From positions 62,001 to 126,000 of the forward strand of contig CM000691.1 in assembly GCA_000149225.2 (NCBI GenBank): a stretch of DNA of 64,000 nt, read 5' to 3'. Of the stretch, positions 18,541 to 27,923 are shown piece after piece. This DNA is from Lachancea kluyveri NRRL Y-12651 (lineage: Eukaryota; Ascomycota; Saccharomycetes; Saccharomycetales; Saccharomycetaceae). Within the stretch, counting starts at the first letter, position 1, and each line of letters opens with the position of its first letter. Position numbers and translations under genes: made by a program. The notes under the pieces are model-generated. The model was not told where the DNA came from, made no database searches, and saw only the letters and a program-made list of their open reading frames with translations.

Positions 18541-21387
18541 ATGCACCCATTGTCATCAAGAGAATTATCTGAAGAAAATGGGCAGGAATTAAATATTACT
18601 GTTTCCGTGCGTTGCAGGGGACGTAATGAACGCGAAATAAAGGCGAAGAGTTCTGTTGTGGTTACTGTCCCAGACGTGACCGGTTCTAACGAGGTTTCCA
18701 TAAATACTACCGATGAACTTGGTATAACTGCCCAAATGAACTCTAAGACATACACTGTTGATAAAGTTTTTGGTCCTAGTGCAGATCAGAGCCTAATCTT
18801 CAAACAGATTGCCGAACCATTATTTGATGACTTCATTAAAGGATACAACTGTACCGTATTGGTTTATGGAATGACTTCTACGGGTAAAACATACACAATG
18901 ACCGGTGATGAAAGGCTTTATGATGGTGAGTTAAGTGATGCGGCAGGTATTATCCCGAGAATCCTGTTCAAACTATTTGATACGTTGGAAACACAAGATG
19001 AAGATTATTTGGTCAAATGCTCTTTCATAGAACTTTACAACGAAGAACTTAAAGACCTTTTGAATGAGCCGCAAGAATCTGGTGTCATAAAAAAACTGAG
19101 GATTTTTGATTCCAACACTACATCCAGCAACAGCAGAAATAATTCACGTAACAATTCCCCAAATTTAGTGGGGACTAGCGGTACTTTCAAAAGAATATTC
19201 AAAACACCAGTACCGTATAAGCAGCAGCAGCAACACCAGCAACACCTACAACAACAACAACAACAACAACCAAGATTAATTAATAACAAGCAGCAATCTT
19301 TATCAGAACAGAGCTCTGCTATTTATATTCAAAATTTACAAGAGTTTCATATCACAAACGCAAAGGACGGTATAAATCTGCTACAACGTGGCCTAAAACA
19401 TAGACAGGTGGCCTCTACAAAAATGAATGACTTTTCTAGTCGATCACACACAATTTTTACTATAATGCTCTACAAGAATCACAACGGTGAAGTTTTCAGA
19501 GTCTCGAAAATGAACCTGGTTGATCTTGCCGGTTCAGAAAATATCAGCAGGTCCGGTGCTCAGAACCAAAGAGCAAAGGAGGCTGGATCTATTAATCAAA
19601 GTTTGTTAACTTTGGGTAGGGTTATAAACTCATTGGCCGATAAGAATGCGCATATCCCATTCCGAGAATCTAAGCTAACTAGACTATTGCAGGATTCCCT
19701 TGGGGGAAATACAAAAACGGCTTTGATAGCCACGATCTCACCGGCGAAGATTAATGCAGAAGAAACATCTAGTACTCTGGAATATGCTACCAAAGCCAAA
19801 AACATTAAGAATAAACCCCAACTAGGAACACTTGTGATGAAGGATATATTAGTGAAGAACATTACTAGAGAGCTAGCTAAAATTAAGTCTGATTTTTTAT
19901 CCACCAAATCAAAGGATGGAATATACATGACTCAGGATCACTATAAGGAGTTGACTAGTGACCTCGAAAACTACAAAACAGAGGTTCAAGAGTGTAAACG
20001 AGAAATTGAAAAAATGAACTCACAAAATGTTCTACTCTTGAAAGACAAGAGAGCATCTCATGAAGTTAGTGAGCTACAGAGGATAAAAATCAAGCATTTG
20101 AATGACAAAATTGCACATCTTTACGATAAAATGGACAAGCAGCATAAAAATGAGCAGGATTTGGTATGCACCATTCACACATTGAAGGACGCAATTTATA
20201 CGGTTCAAAACTCCCTTAAAAACTGTGAAGACTACCAGCTACAGTGTAAATCTGAAATGGAAGACGTACTTTATGACCATGTTACCTCCTTCAAACAGTC
20301 AATACACGAGCAGCTCGCTGCAATGAAGGCAAGTCATTCGAGCAGGCATTTGGGCATAGATGGCAATATTGATATAATCCAGGAGGAATTGTCACAGGTT
20401 TTGGAATCTATCTGTTCCACAAGTGTAGATGTATGCAGAAGCTGCGTGGAAAAAATTTTAGAAAGCAATCCAAAACATTTTGAAAGTATTCGCCGCGATT
20501 TATTAGATATCAGTACAGTGGTGGATTCTTATTCTAACGAGTTGGTTAAAAACTTGGGTGATATCAGCGAAGAATACAACAACTTTAGAGAATACTTAAA
20601 CGAACACCTTTTTAAGAATAATCATGAGGAAACATTAAGTATACATGTTGATAAGACCTACCACATGCTGAAGAAATCTGCAGGTGAATTGTTTTCAAAA
20701 TTTAAGGAAATGATGGATAGTCATCTAGAAGAAAACAAGAGCTTGATGATAAAAAGTTTGAAAACTGCAAGTGATGAAGTTGTAGCTAAAGAAGTGAAAT
20801 TATTTGCTCCTGTTAAACAGAAATGGGAAAGTTCTTTAGAGAACATCAACAAATGCGACTCTTTGAATAACACATTTGATAGTACTGTGAAGGACGCGTT
20901 ACGACGTTTGGAGGGAAACATAGAAGGCTCTTTGGAATTCAGCAAAAATACTGCAGGCGATGTGAAAGATAGTCTAAAGAAATTTGACGGAATTTCAGAG
21001 GTATTAAAAAACAATACTAAGGTTGTCAATAATATTAATGAAGTAAAAGAGAAACACACGTTCCTACGTGATCAAGTAGAGAGAACTTCTAGCTATATTG
21101 AAGCGGCAAATGAAAAGTTTGAAGGGATTGATCAATTCATCAGACAAATTATAGATAAAAAGTTACCAACTCACTTGGTTGGTAATGGGGAACTGGTCAA
21201 CGTAATGCTCGAGCAGCTTGGTAAGACACACCTGAAACCTATCGGGTCGGCTAGCAGAACACCAAGTTCAAGATCAGTGTCTCCAATGAAAACGTTGGAC
21301 AACAACATATTTAACGGTATATCTCCTTCAAAAAGGAAAGTAGACGAAACGGAAAATGATCGCTCGAAGAGCCAAAGGATTAAATAG
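18541..21387 (+). CDS. CIN8: Kinesin-5 motor Cin8
   Basis: A 948-residue bipolar mitotic kinesin that cross-links and slides spindle microtubules. The motor domain spans about residues 15-430: P-loop GMTSTGKT at residues 110-117, switch I NDFSSRSH, and switch II DLAGSE followed by the microtubule-binding block HIPFRESKLTRLLQDSLGG. An insert in loop 8 contains Asn/Ser runs and a Gln-rich tract starting at residue 228, placed where Cin8 has its characteristic long insert. Coiled-coil stalk segments follow from about residue 440. The tail contains Ser/Pro sites (RSVSPMK, GISPSKRK), probably Cdk targets (inference). The neighbours PRB1 and NPR2 match YEL060C-YEL062W. Confidence 0.95.
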   Translation: MHPLSSRELSEENGQELNITVSVRCRGRNEREIKAKSSVVVTVPDVTGSNEVSINTTDELGITAQMNSKTYTVDKVFGPSADQSLIFKQIAEPLFDDFIKGYNCTVLVYGMTSTGKTYTMTGDERLYDGELSDAAGIIPRILFKLFDTLETQDEDYLVKCSFIELYNEELKDLLNEPQESGVIKKLRIFDSNTTSSNSRNNSRNNSPNLVGTSGTFKRIFKTPVPYKQQQQHQQHLQQQQQQQPRLINNKQQSLSEQSSAIYIQNLQEFHITNAKDGINLLQRGLKHRQVASTKMNDFSSRSHTIFTIMLYKNHNGEVFRVSKMNLVDLAGSENISRSGAQNQRAKEAGSINQSLLTLGRVINSLADKNAHIPFRESKLTRLLQDSLGGNTKTALIATISPAKINAEETSSTLEYATKAKNIKNKPQLGTLVMKDILVKNITRELAKIKSDFLSTKSKDGIYMTQDHYKELTSDLENYKTEVQECKREIEKMNSQNVLLLKDKRASHEVSELQRIKIKHLNDKIAHLYDKMDKQHKNEQDLVCTIHTLKDAIYTVQNSLKNCEDYQLQCKSEMEDVLYDHVTSFKQSIHEQLAAMKASHSSRHLGIDGNIDIIQEELSQVLESICSTSVDVCRSCVEKILESNPKHFESIRRDLLDISTVVDSYSNELVKNLGDISEEYNNFREYLNEHLFKNNHEETLSIHVDKTYHMLKKSAGELFSKFKEMMDSHLEENKSLMIKSLKTASDEVVAKEVKLFAPVKQKWESSLENINKCDSLNNTFDSTVKDALRRLEGNIEGSLEFSKNTAGDVKDSLKKFDGISEVLKNNTKVVNNINEVKEKHTFLRDQVERTSSYIEAANEKFEGIDQFIRQIIDKKLPTHLVGNGELVNVMLEQLGKTHLKPIGSASRTPSSRSVSPMKTLDNNIFNGISPSKRKVDETENDRSKSQRIK

Positions 21388-21491
21388 ATTGGCTTAATAC
21401 CAGGTTAGCATTAGTTTAATAATAATACATTATGGTTTGTACTATTTAATACACTCATTTAAATGATTACTCCTCTTTCTTCGCCTTTTGC

Positions 21492-23624
21492 TTAGCTGTT
21501 GATAATGTTATAATGTCCCATTTCTTTTAGGAGTTGTTCAACTTCTTCTCTATCTTTCTCCAGCCTCATGCAGATTTTGTCAAAAGTATCAACGCTTTTG
21601 ACAGATTTTAACAGCAAAAATTCTTCGTGCCTTTTTTCTTTCAATAGGTTACTTACTTCTTCGGTGCGTTCTTTCTTTTCGTCCTCTTCAACTTGCCATG
21701 GGCTCCTGCCTTTTTCAAACGCGACTTTTGAACGAGTTTCAGATTCCATAGTGCTTGAACTTCCTTTTCTAGATCCTTTTCTGGATCCTTTAGTTGATGA
21801 TTCGCCAGAATCATGACCATAAAGTCTGGACATAGGATTATGAACATGATATAGGTTGTCATCCATACTTTCAATGATAGACAGTTTTTTATAAGCATCT
21901 TTTAAAACTTCTTCGGCCATGTCTACATTGGATGTGTGTTTTCTATTAAATATTTCGGCTGGGGCTCCACCAGGCGAATGTTCCAAATCCACTTTTATGT
22001 CCGCAGTCGAGAACACATTATTTGTAAAATTCTTCTTTTCTCTAAACTTTAATTTCCTTCTTAGAGACCTGGAATCACTTGCAGATTTTAGGGTCTTTAA
22101 CATTTCTAGAGCGCCTAAATTCTTCATCACAGGGTACGCATAACACCGATAAATTAATCCTCTCACAATTCCGAAAGTAATAAATCTTCTCACGTCGATG
22201 TGATTATCACGTATTATTTCAAAGTTAATTTTGTACCATTCTTTCACGGTTTCACCTTGATGCAAGGACCTGTATAGATCAAAGAGGCATGACTTTGTTG
22301 GTAGTAGTAATCTGCTTTCTTGTTCATCGACGGCAGAGCCTGTTGTACTTTGTCCAGATCGGTCACGGACACGCATAAGCGAGGAGGCAGACGATGATGA
22401 GAAGTTGTTTCTACGGGTTGATAGTTCGCTAGGATAGTCAAGTGAATTGGTCCTGTTGGGCGAGTTTCTCACACCGACTGTATGAATGGTACTGCTGGAG
22501 TTCTGTTTCCTCGAAGAATGCATAGAGAGTAAATTAGGTCTACTTTCGAATGGAAGACGATAGAGCTCCAAGTCACTGGATGTAACATACGTTTGGCACT
22601 CACTTGCCAACGTTGGATCAGTTAAAAATTCACTTATTAAACTTGTTGAGGCGTAAATGTTGCTAAATTGGAAAATGTCAGCAAGGACCACGCAATTGTA
22701 GTATATCAAGTGTTTTACGCACTCAATTACCAGATCTGTATCACTGCTACTAAATTTTGCAATTTTTGCTATGCTATTGACCCCATTAATAAATGGCACA
22801 ATCTTCAGCATTGTAGGATCCCAATTGACGTCAATTAACTTCGCCAGATTTACTGTTGATATCGGAACATCTTCGAAAGACAAACACGAATTTGGTGGTG
22901 CCAAAAGGGGAAACAATTTTATATCCACTGAATTCCCAGAATCTATGGGAATAAAGCATTCAGAGTAGTTATTCAAGTCCTGGTACAGCTTCGTAATTAG
23001 ATCTTCGATCGAAAGCCTTTTTTTACCCTTCTCTAAATCATCCATAATTTCGTGGTATTTCTCGATAGCAGCTCCTTGGCCCTCTATCTTACCCTGTTCC
23101 TTGCTATCTTGACTGTTGTTCAGGCCGGTTCCTTGTTCAGTATCCTTAGGCCTATCACTACCACCCTGGTCCACAGGATGCGACGAAGAATTCGTGGAAG
23201 ATTCTTGTGACTTCAAATGAAAATAAACGGGGTCATTTTCAGCTTTGGAAAGTATTTGTGATTGCTCTTCTAAGACTCTAAACATTTTACCCAATCTTGC
23301 TACTGCAGGCTCATATGGTGATGTAGCGCAGTTGTAAGGGAATACAAACACAAAATTGAAGTTGAATGAATTTCTAGCATAGTACGATGCGTTTACATTA
23401 ACTGGATAGCAAGCTAGCCTATATGGTCCATACTTGAATGTCAGTAATTTATTACAAAGTTGTGGTTTTGGGATAACGTAGTTTTTTATCGTGTCAAAGT
23501 TTATATCGTTGTTCTCGAGATTTGTAGGAGGAAATTGGTAGCGTACTTTGGTGCCTTCTGTTGGATGAAAAACAGAATAAAATACAGTATGTATCGGAAC
23601 AAATCCATCAAAATGACTTGACAT
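21492..23624 (-). CDS. NPR2: SEACIT subunit Npr2
   Basis: A 710-residue protein. With Npr3 and Iml1, Npr2 forms the SEACIT (GATOR1) complex at the vacuole, which acts as a GAP for the Rag GTPase Gtr1 and lowers TORC1 activity when amino acids are short. The N-terminus (FVPIHTVFYSVFHPTEGTKVRYQFPP) is the conserved longin-type start. Two low-complexity inserts are seen: residues of about 145-185 (Ser/Gln/Gly-rich) and about 365-435 (Ser/Arg-rich). They make it longer than the 615 residues of S. cerevisiae. The C-terminal winged-helix-like part ends with LEKDREEVEQLLKEMGHY. It converges on CIN8, as in S. cerevisiae. Confidence 0.93.
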   Translation of the reverse strand: MSSHFDGFVPIHTVFYSVFHPTEGTKVRYQFPPTNLENNDINFDTIKNYVIPKPQLCNKLLTFKYGPYRLACYPVNVNASYYARNSFNFNFVFVFPYNCATSPYEPAVARLGKMFRVLEEQSQILSKAENDPVYFHLKSQESSTNSSSHPVDQGGSDRPKDTEQGTGLNNSQDSKEQGKIEGQGAAIEKYHEIMDDLEKGKKRLSIEDLITKLYQDLNNYSECFIPIDSGNSVDIKLFPLLAPPNSCLSFEDVPISTVNLAKLIDVNWDPTMLKIVPFINGVNSIAKIAKFSSSDTDLVIECVKHLIYYNCVVLADIFQFSNIYASTSLISEFLTDPTLASECQTYVTSSDLELYRLPFESRPNLLSMHSSRKQNSSSTIHTVGVRNSPNRTNSLDYPSELSTRRNNFSSSSASSLMRVRDRSGQSTTGSAVDEQESRLLLPTKSCLFDLYRSLHQGETVKEWYKINFEIIRDNHIDVRRFITFGIVRGLIYRCYAYPVMKNLGALEMLKTLKSASDSRSLRRKLKFREKKNFTNNVFSTADIKVDLEHSPGGAPAEIFNRKHTSNVDMAEEVLKDAYKKLSIIESMDDNLYHVHNPMSRLYGHDSGESSTKGSRKGSRKGSSSTMESETRSKVAFEKGRSPWQVEEDEKKERTEEVSNLLKEKRHEEFLLLKSVKSVDTFDKICMRLEKDREEVEQLLKEMGHYNIINS

Positions 23625-23876
23625 CTGCGTTTTGGCTTGTGCTCGTTACAGCGTTTCCCCCGTATGATGGCTCAGAAAGCCATCCGAACGCAGTTCAGGT
23701 TGAGACTTTTGCAATATAGCACGGCAGGACACCAGACAACCGGAAATTATCAGGTAAAGAAAAGGAGCAGAAAGCCCCTGCAAGAATGCACAATACAACA
23801 CAATGTATATAAAGGGATTTGGTACTCCACGTGTTTTGTTACTGGATTAAATGCTACAGCTTCTGTATATCTTCAA

Positions 23877-26290
23877 CTAAAGAGGGTAGCCTGCTTCATC
23901 CACTATGCAGTCTTTTTCTATACGTGCATCAAGTCGACACGAATTTACAATCTTTGGAACTGTTGTGAGAACTTCATTTGCAAGTTTAGCACTGCTTGTA
24001 AGCTTTTTTCTTCCAGAACATGGGACAATTATAACTCCATACTCGCAGTAATTACTAGATACCGTCCTCTCAGAGTTTTTCTCTGCTCTATAACCTCTTG
24101 CTGATAGCCTCAACCGAGGTTTCATGGACGACATGGAAGATGGCATCGTTAAAAGGCAACAGCGGTACTTCTCTCAAAGCATTATATACTGATTTATCCA
24201 TACTTCTGGGAATAAGTTTGAGGTTCACAATGTCCTGATTGCTGTTCTGACAGTACCGTTTGAAAGCTGTCTTCAAAACTATCCATCTACTATTGGTGAT
24301 CATTTCCTGTGAAACTACAAAGCACTACTTTGGCTCAAGTTTTGATAACCTCCTATGCTCTATTGAATTCAATATCCGAATTAAATTGACAATGTCAAAA
24401 ATTTCCTCTACCAATGACTTGCATTATATAGTCATTTTGGAACGAGCAACCCTTAGATATGGAGGCCTTTCACTCTTTACTTTGACGTTATGCACCATTC
24501 TTCCACTATTTTCCAACATTATTCCAGATATAATTTCTTTTCGAATTCTTTTCCTACTGACCGAATCGAGGTGGTCACTCGTCACATAAGAATGCAGGTC
24601 TTTGAAAAGATTGAATTTCAAAGTACCAACACCTCACGGAGTGCAATTTAACTTTAATGCATCGCCTTTTCTTTACGTTTGGCGTTTTGATTGACAAGTA
24701 GGAGTCTCACGACTTTTTCTTTTATGATAGAGGTGACTTTAAGCCTTTTTGTTTACAGGTACTCTTCGAGATTAGTGAAAATAGACCAGTCTTTATCGCG
24801 TCTTGTTCTTCTACAGTAAGTTCTGTAGAGGGTCGCCTAGGCTTTATATCTTCCTGGGATGGACTCATCATTGTCTACCGATCTAGCCCTCACGTCTACT
24901 ACAAACGATGCTTTGGGATCTATCCATTCTTAGAACAACTTGACATCGAACTCTATCAGGTCTTTCGAGGGTAACCCGTCTTTTGATTCCGCCCAGTTTC
25001 TTTGCGCTCTTCCATCGATCTCCTTAAATTCTTCGTTCATAATCCCATCTGCAACTGTGCAGGAAGATATAAACTTCGTATTCATTTTGGTGACACGTTT
25101 CTCAAGTATGCGTTCTTGTTGAATGTAAAAATCTCTACGGTATGAGGAGAAGGCGTCAGCATTCTGGACAAGTATCGCTTCCTCGTGTACAAAGGCAATT
25201 TTGACAGAGAAACGCTGTTTAAAAAAATCGGATCTGAAACCATAAATATTGGCCTGTAATCCTCATTTTCTGATATTATTGCCTTAGTGATGGGTTCATT
25301 CACAGCGCTAGTTTTGATCAATCCAAACGACAACACTACTTTCCTTCCTTTGTCAAATGCCACCATTTCACCATCTAGCACACATTCCTTGACGTTACTG
25401 GTTAGTCAAATATGCGACGATATTGTCTTTTCCTCAATGCCTTTCCTATAGAGGTGCGTATAAACAAAACTGTTTTTATTCTAGAACTTAGAAGAGGATC
25501 CATAGTTCATATAATGCGGTTGAACACGTTAGCCGTCCGTTTTTTCTTCTATGATAGAACCATTCTCCAGCTGGTCGCGGAGTTTAATGTGTGGAATAAT
25601 TAACCTTTTTATTAGTTGTGGTACGAACGCATATCCAAGATTAATTGTCAAGTCTTTTGCCTGTAATATGTTTGAAGGGTTCTAGATTCCCAAAGAAAAT
25701 GCTTCTGAATCAGATAAGATACTTAAACAATCCCGAACATCGGAGTGCCAGCAAATTACAAACATGTTCTCTAAACCCCCAAATGGCTCTTACACTTAGT
25801 ATGATGTCAAAAAAAAAGCGTCCCAACTCTATAAAGGATAACTTTTCCATACAGCACCTAAATACTGCAGAGTTAGTTAGCCCTTTATATCCGGACTCCT
25901 TTGAGTTATGCTCTATGCACAATTCATCCAAGCATCCATTTGGCATGCCTATGGTTACCGGCGTATTAGAGGTTGTTTCTTGCAGCCTTTTACTAAGTTC
26001 TTCAACAGAAGACGAGAGCTTCACACCAGCTGTATCATTTTGACTCCTCATTTGACGAATGTCTTTCCGTAGAAGAACCATTTAGTAACTTCAAATAAAT
26101 GTAGTACTTCTCCATGGTTTGACAAAATGGGTGATCATTTTGAAGCTTCTTACTCCCACCGGCTTCCTTAATCCATTGCGCTCTTTAAACACACGATATA
26201 TCCTCATACAAAGCTCACTGCACGACCATTTGAAGTATGGTGAAGGTGAAGCATTTTTGGCTCCTACAAAACAGGTATTTCAGCCTTAAT
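23877..26290 (-). pseudogene. DNL4: Decayed DNA ligase IV gene
   Basis: A relic of the non-homologous end-joining ligase, spread over several frames on the minus strand with stops and internal loss. Recognisable pieces in gene order: N-terminal KNASPSPYFKWSCSEL near 26215-26260; MEKLSFIELGRFFFDI near 25800-25850; the adenylation-site remnant EEKTDG-stop-R at about 25525-25550, where the expected motif is KxDGER; LDGEMVAFD and FGLIKTSA at 25300-25380; RPIFMVSDPIFLN and LPLYTRKRYL near 25170-25260; and a BRCT-region C-terminus with VPKIV near 23930. The active Lys is kept, but the Met of the motif is Thr, and a TAA (plus-strand 25529-25531) replaces its Glu. The site is syntenic: YOR005C lies between UTP23 and TSR3 in S. 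cerevisiae and is on the same strand as TSR3, as here. The gene is clearly non-functional. Confidence 0.9.
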
Positions 26291-26423
26291 AGTGAATGCG
26301 GTTCTTATTTAGCACTTAAGTGTGCTCTTTGACAGTGGACTGCTGTCACTGGGAAGTATTCTGTTCTCTACGTATTTATCTCTCTATATAACTATCAAAA
26401 CAGGCTACGAAACGATTGAAGTT

Positions 26424-27716
26424 TTAAAGGCTAAGATTTTGAACTCCTTCAGAGATATTGCCGAAGCTATCATACTTTGCTTCCTTTTTAGTATGGAGTT
26501 CCTCGATATACTCATCTTCCTCGCTTGAAGTAGTACTCCCGAAGGAGTTGTGTCGTGTAGTTTTGAAATCTGTCTCTTTACTGTGCTTTTCGATAATGTT
26601 GCCCAGAGAGTCATATTCATTTTCCTGTGGCATTTTTTCGCATCTTTCTTCTTCTTCTTCTTCTTCTTCTTCTTCTTCTTCTTCTTCTTCTTCTTCTTCT
26701 TCTTCTTCTTCTTCTTCTTCTTCTTCTTCTTCTTCTTCTTCTTCTTCTTCTTCTTCTTCTTCTTCTTCTTCTTCTTCTTCTTCTTCTTCTTCTTCTTCTT
26801 CTTCTTCTTCTTCTTCTTCTTCTTCTTCTTCTTCTTCTTCTTCTTCTTCTTCTTCTTCTTCTTCTTCTTCTTCTTCTTCTTCTTCTTCTTCTTCTTCTTC
26901 TTCTTCTTCTTCTTCTTCTTCTTCTTCTTCTTCTTCTTCTTCTTCTTCTTCTTCTTCTTCTTCTTCTTCTTCTTCCTCACTGGTATCACAGGTGCGTCTT
27001 CTGTTAACATTTCCCATCATCCAAATATCTTCCTCTTTAGACTGTTGTTTACGTTGTTGTGCCTCCTCCTCAATTTTCTTCAGCCATGCTTCTTCAGCAG
27101 CCTTGACTGAGTCAGCGTCAGTACATTGTTGGTAAATTTCGAGAAGCTCCTTGTTCAACTCTAGAAACCCCAATCCCCAAGAAAAATTTGACAACAATTC
27201 AGAAGCAAGGTCTGTCCTTCCGACAATTGCGAAGCATGCGGCTAGGGCCTCCACACAGTTTAGCCTCCAAGGTCTACCGTAGTTAACCTGGTTTGCAGCT
27301 ACCAAATAGGGCAGGAGTCTTTCATGCTTACCGCCAATCCGCCCAAATGGTACTTCATCTAAACGAGCCCAAGAACATTCAACCACTGATGCACCATGTT
27401 CCTCTACAATCACCCGATCATTAGGGCAAACAACTCCTCTACCATTTGGGGAAACAACTATACCTTGAAACTTTTGACCAACACGTAAAGATTTTATTAA
27501 ACCTAATCTTTCTAGTTTTTTACCACTACAGCGCTTAGGATCACAATGGTCGAAATCCCACATTGCCAGCTTCACTGGAAACTTGTTGCCTGCAGAAGAG
27601 TCACCTCCACGCTTCATCTCCATACGCTTATGATTCAATCTCGAGCTGTGTCCATTTGCACCCCTATGAGGGCGGGAGCTCCTTTCTTCATGATTCTTAT
27701 TTTTTCCCTTACCCAT
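26424..27716 (-). CDS. TSR3: 18S rRNA aminocarboxypropyltransferase Tsr3 with giant poly-Glu tract
   Basis: A 430-residue Tsr3, which adds the aminocarboxypropyl group to the hypermodified nucleotide of 18S rRNA (m1acp3-psi at position 1191 in S. cerevisiae) late in 40S maturation. The conserved enzyme body (about residues 1-235) contains KLAMWDFDHCDPKRCSGKKL, VVECSWARLDEVPF, RLLPYLVAANQVNYG and WGLGFLELNKELLEIY. After the conserved EEDIWMMGNVNRR the tail contains about 110 consecutive Glu residues (about 248-357), all encoded by GAA. A short acidic tail with two copies of a YDSLGN-type motif follows (YDSLGNIIE, YDSFGNISE). The S. cerevisiae protein has 313 residues with only a modest acidic tail, so almost all the extra length is the repeat. 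It is divergent from VRL1. Confidence 0.94.
   Translation of the reverse strand: MGKGKNKNHEERSSRPHRGANGHSSRLNHKRMEMKRGGDSSAGNKFPVKLAMWDFDHCDPKRCSGKKLERLGLIKSLRVGQKFQGIVVSPNGRGVVCPNDRVIVEEHGASVVECSWARLDEVPFGRIGGKHERLLPYLVAANQVNYGRPWRLNCVEALAACFAIVGRTDLASELLSNFSWGLGFLELNKELLEIYQQCTDADSVKAAEEAWLKKIEEEAQQRKQQSKEEDIWMMGNVNRRRTCDTSEEEEEEEEEEEEEEEEEEEEEEEEEEEEEEEEEEEEEEEEEEEEEEEEEEEEEEEEEEEEEEEEEEEEEEEEEEEEEEEEEEEEEEEEEEEEEEEEEEEEEEEEEEEEEEERCEKMPQENEYDSLGNIIEKHSKETDFKTTRHNSFGSTTSSEEDEYIEELHTKKEAKYDSFGNISEGVQNLSL
26646..26975. repeat. (TTC/GAA)110 trinucleotide repeat
   Basis: A 330-bp perfect TTC (plus) / GAA (minus) repeat of about 110 units with no interruptions seen, lying inside the TSR3 coding region in the GAA = Glu frame. 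Perfect GAA/TTC tracts of this length can form triplexes and are known to be unstable and to stall replication in yeast and human. Confidence 0.97.
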
Positions 27717-27923
27717 AGTAATATCCTCAATACGTTGGTATTTTATCCATGAACTTAAGATGCGGTGTCATCGAATGCTCTACACATTGAAAATCTCATC
27801 AATTTTTTTTATTTTTCACCACTAATCTTTACGTACGAATAACAGCTCAACTATGAAGAACCTTAGGAAGAAGGAAGCGCCTCCAAACTACACCTTCCAC
27901 CGTTCATTACAAATGCTCAATCG

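Noticed and set aside
23637-24104. 155-codon plus-strand frame beside NPR2
   Set aside because: It overlaps the C-terminal part of the DNL4 relic on the other strand and starts at the NPR2 promoter; Cys-rich with no family match.
26627-27135. Long open frames of poly-Lys, poly-Ser, poly-Phe and poly-Leu over the TTC repeat
   Set aside because: They are the other reading frames of the GAA/TTC tract. Only the GAA = Glu frame joins conserved TSR3 sequence on both sides.
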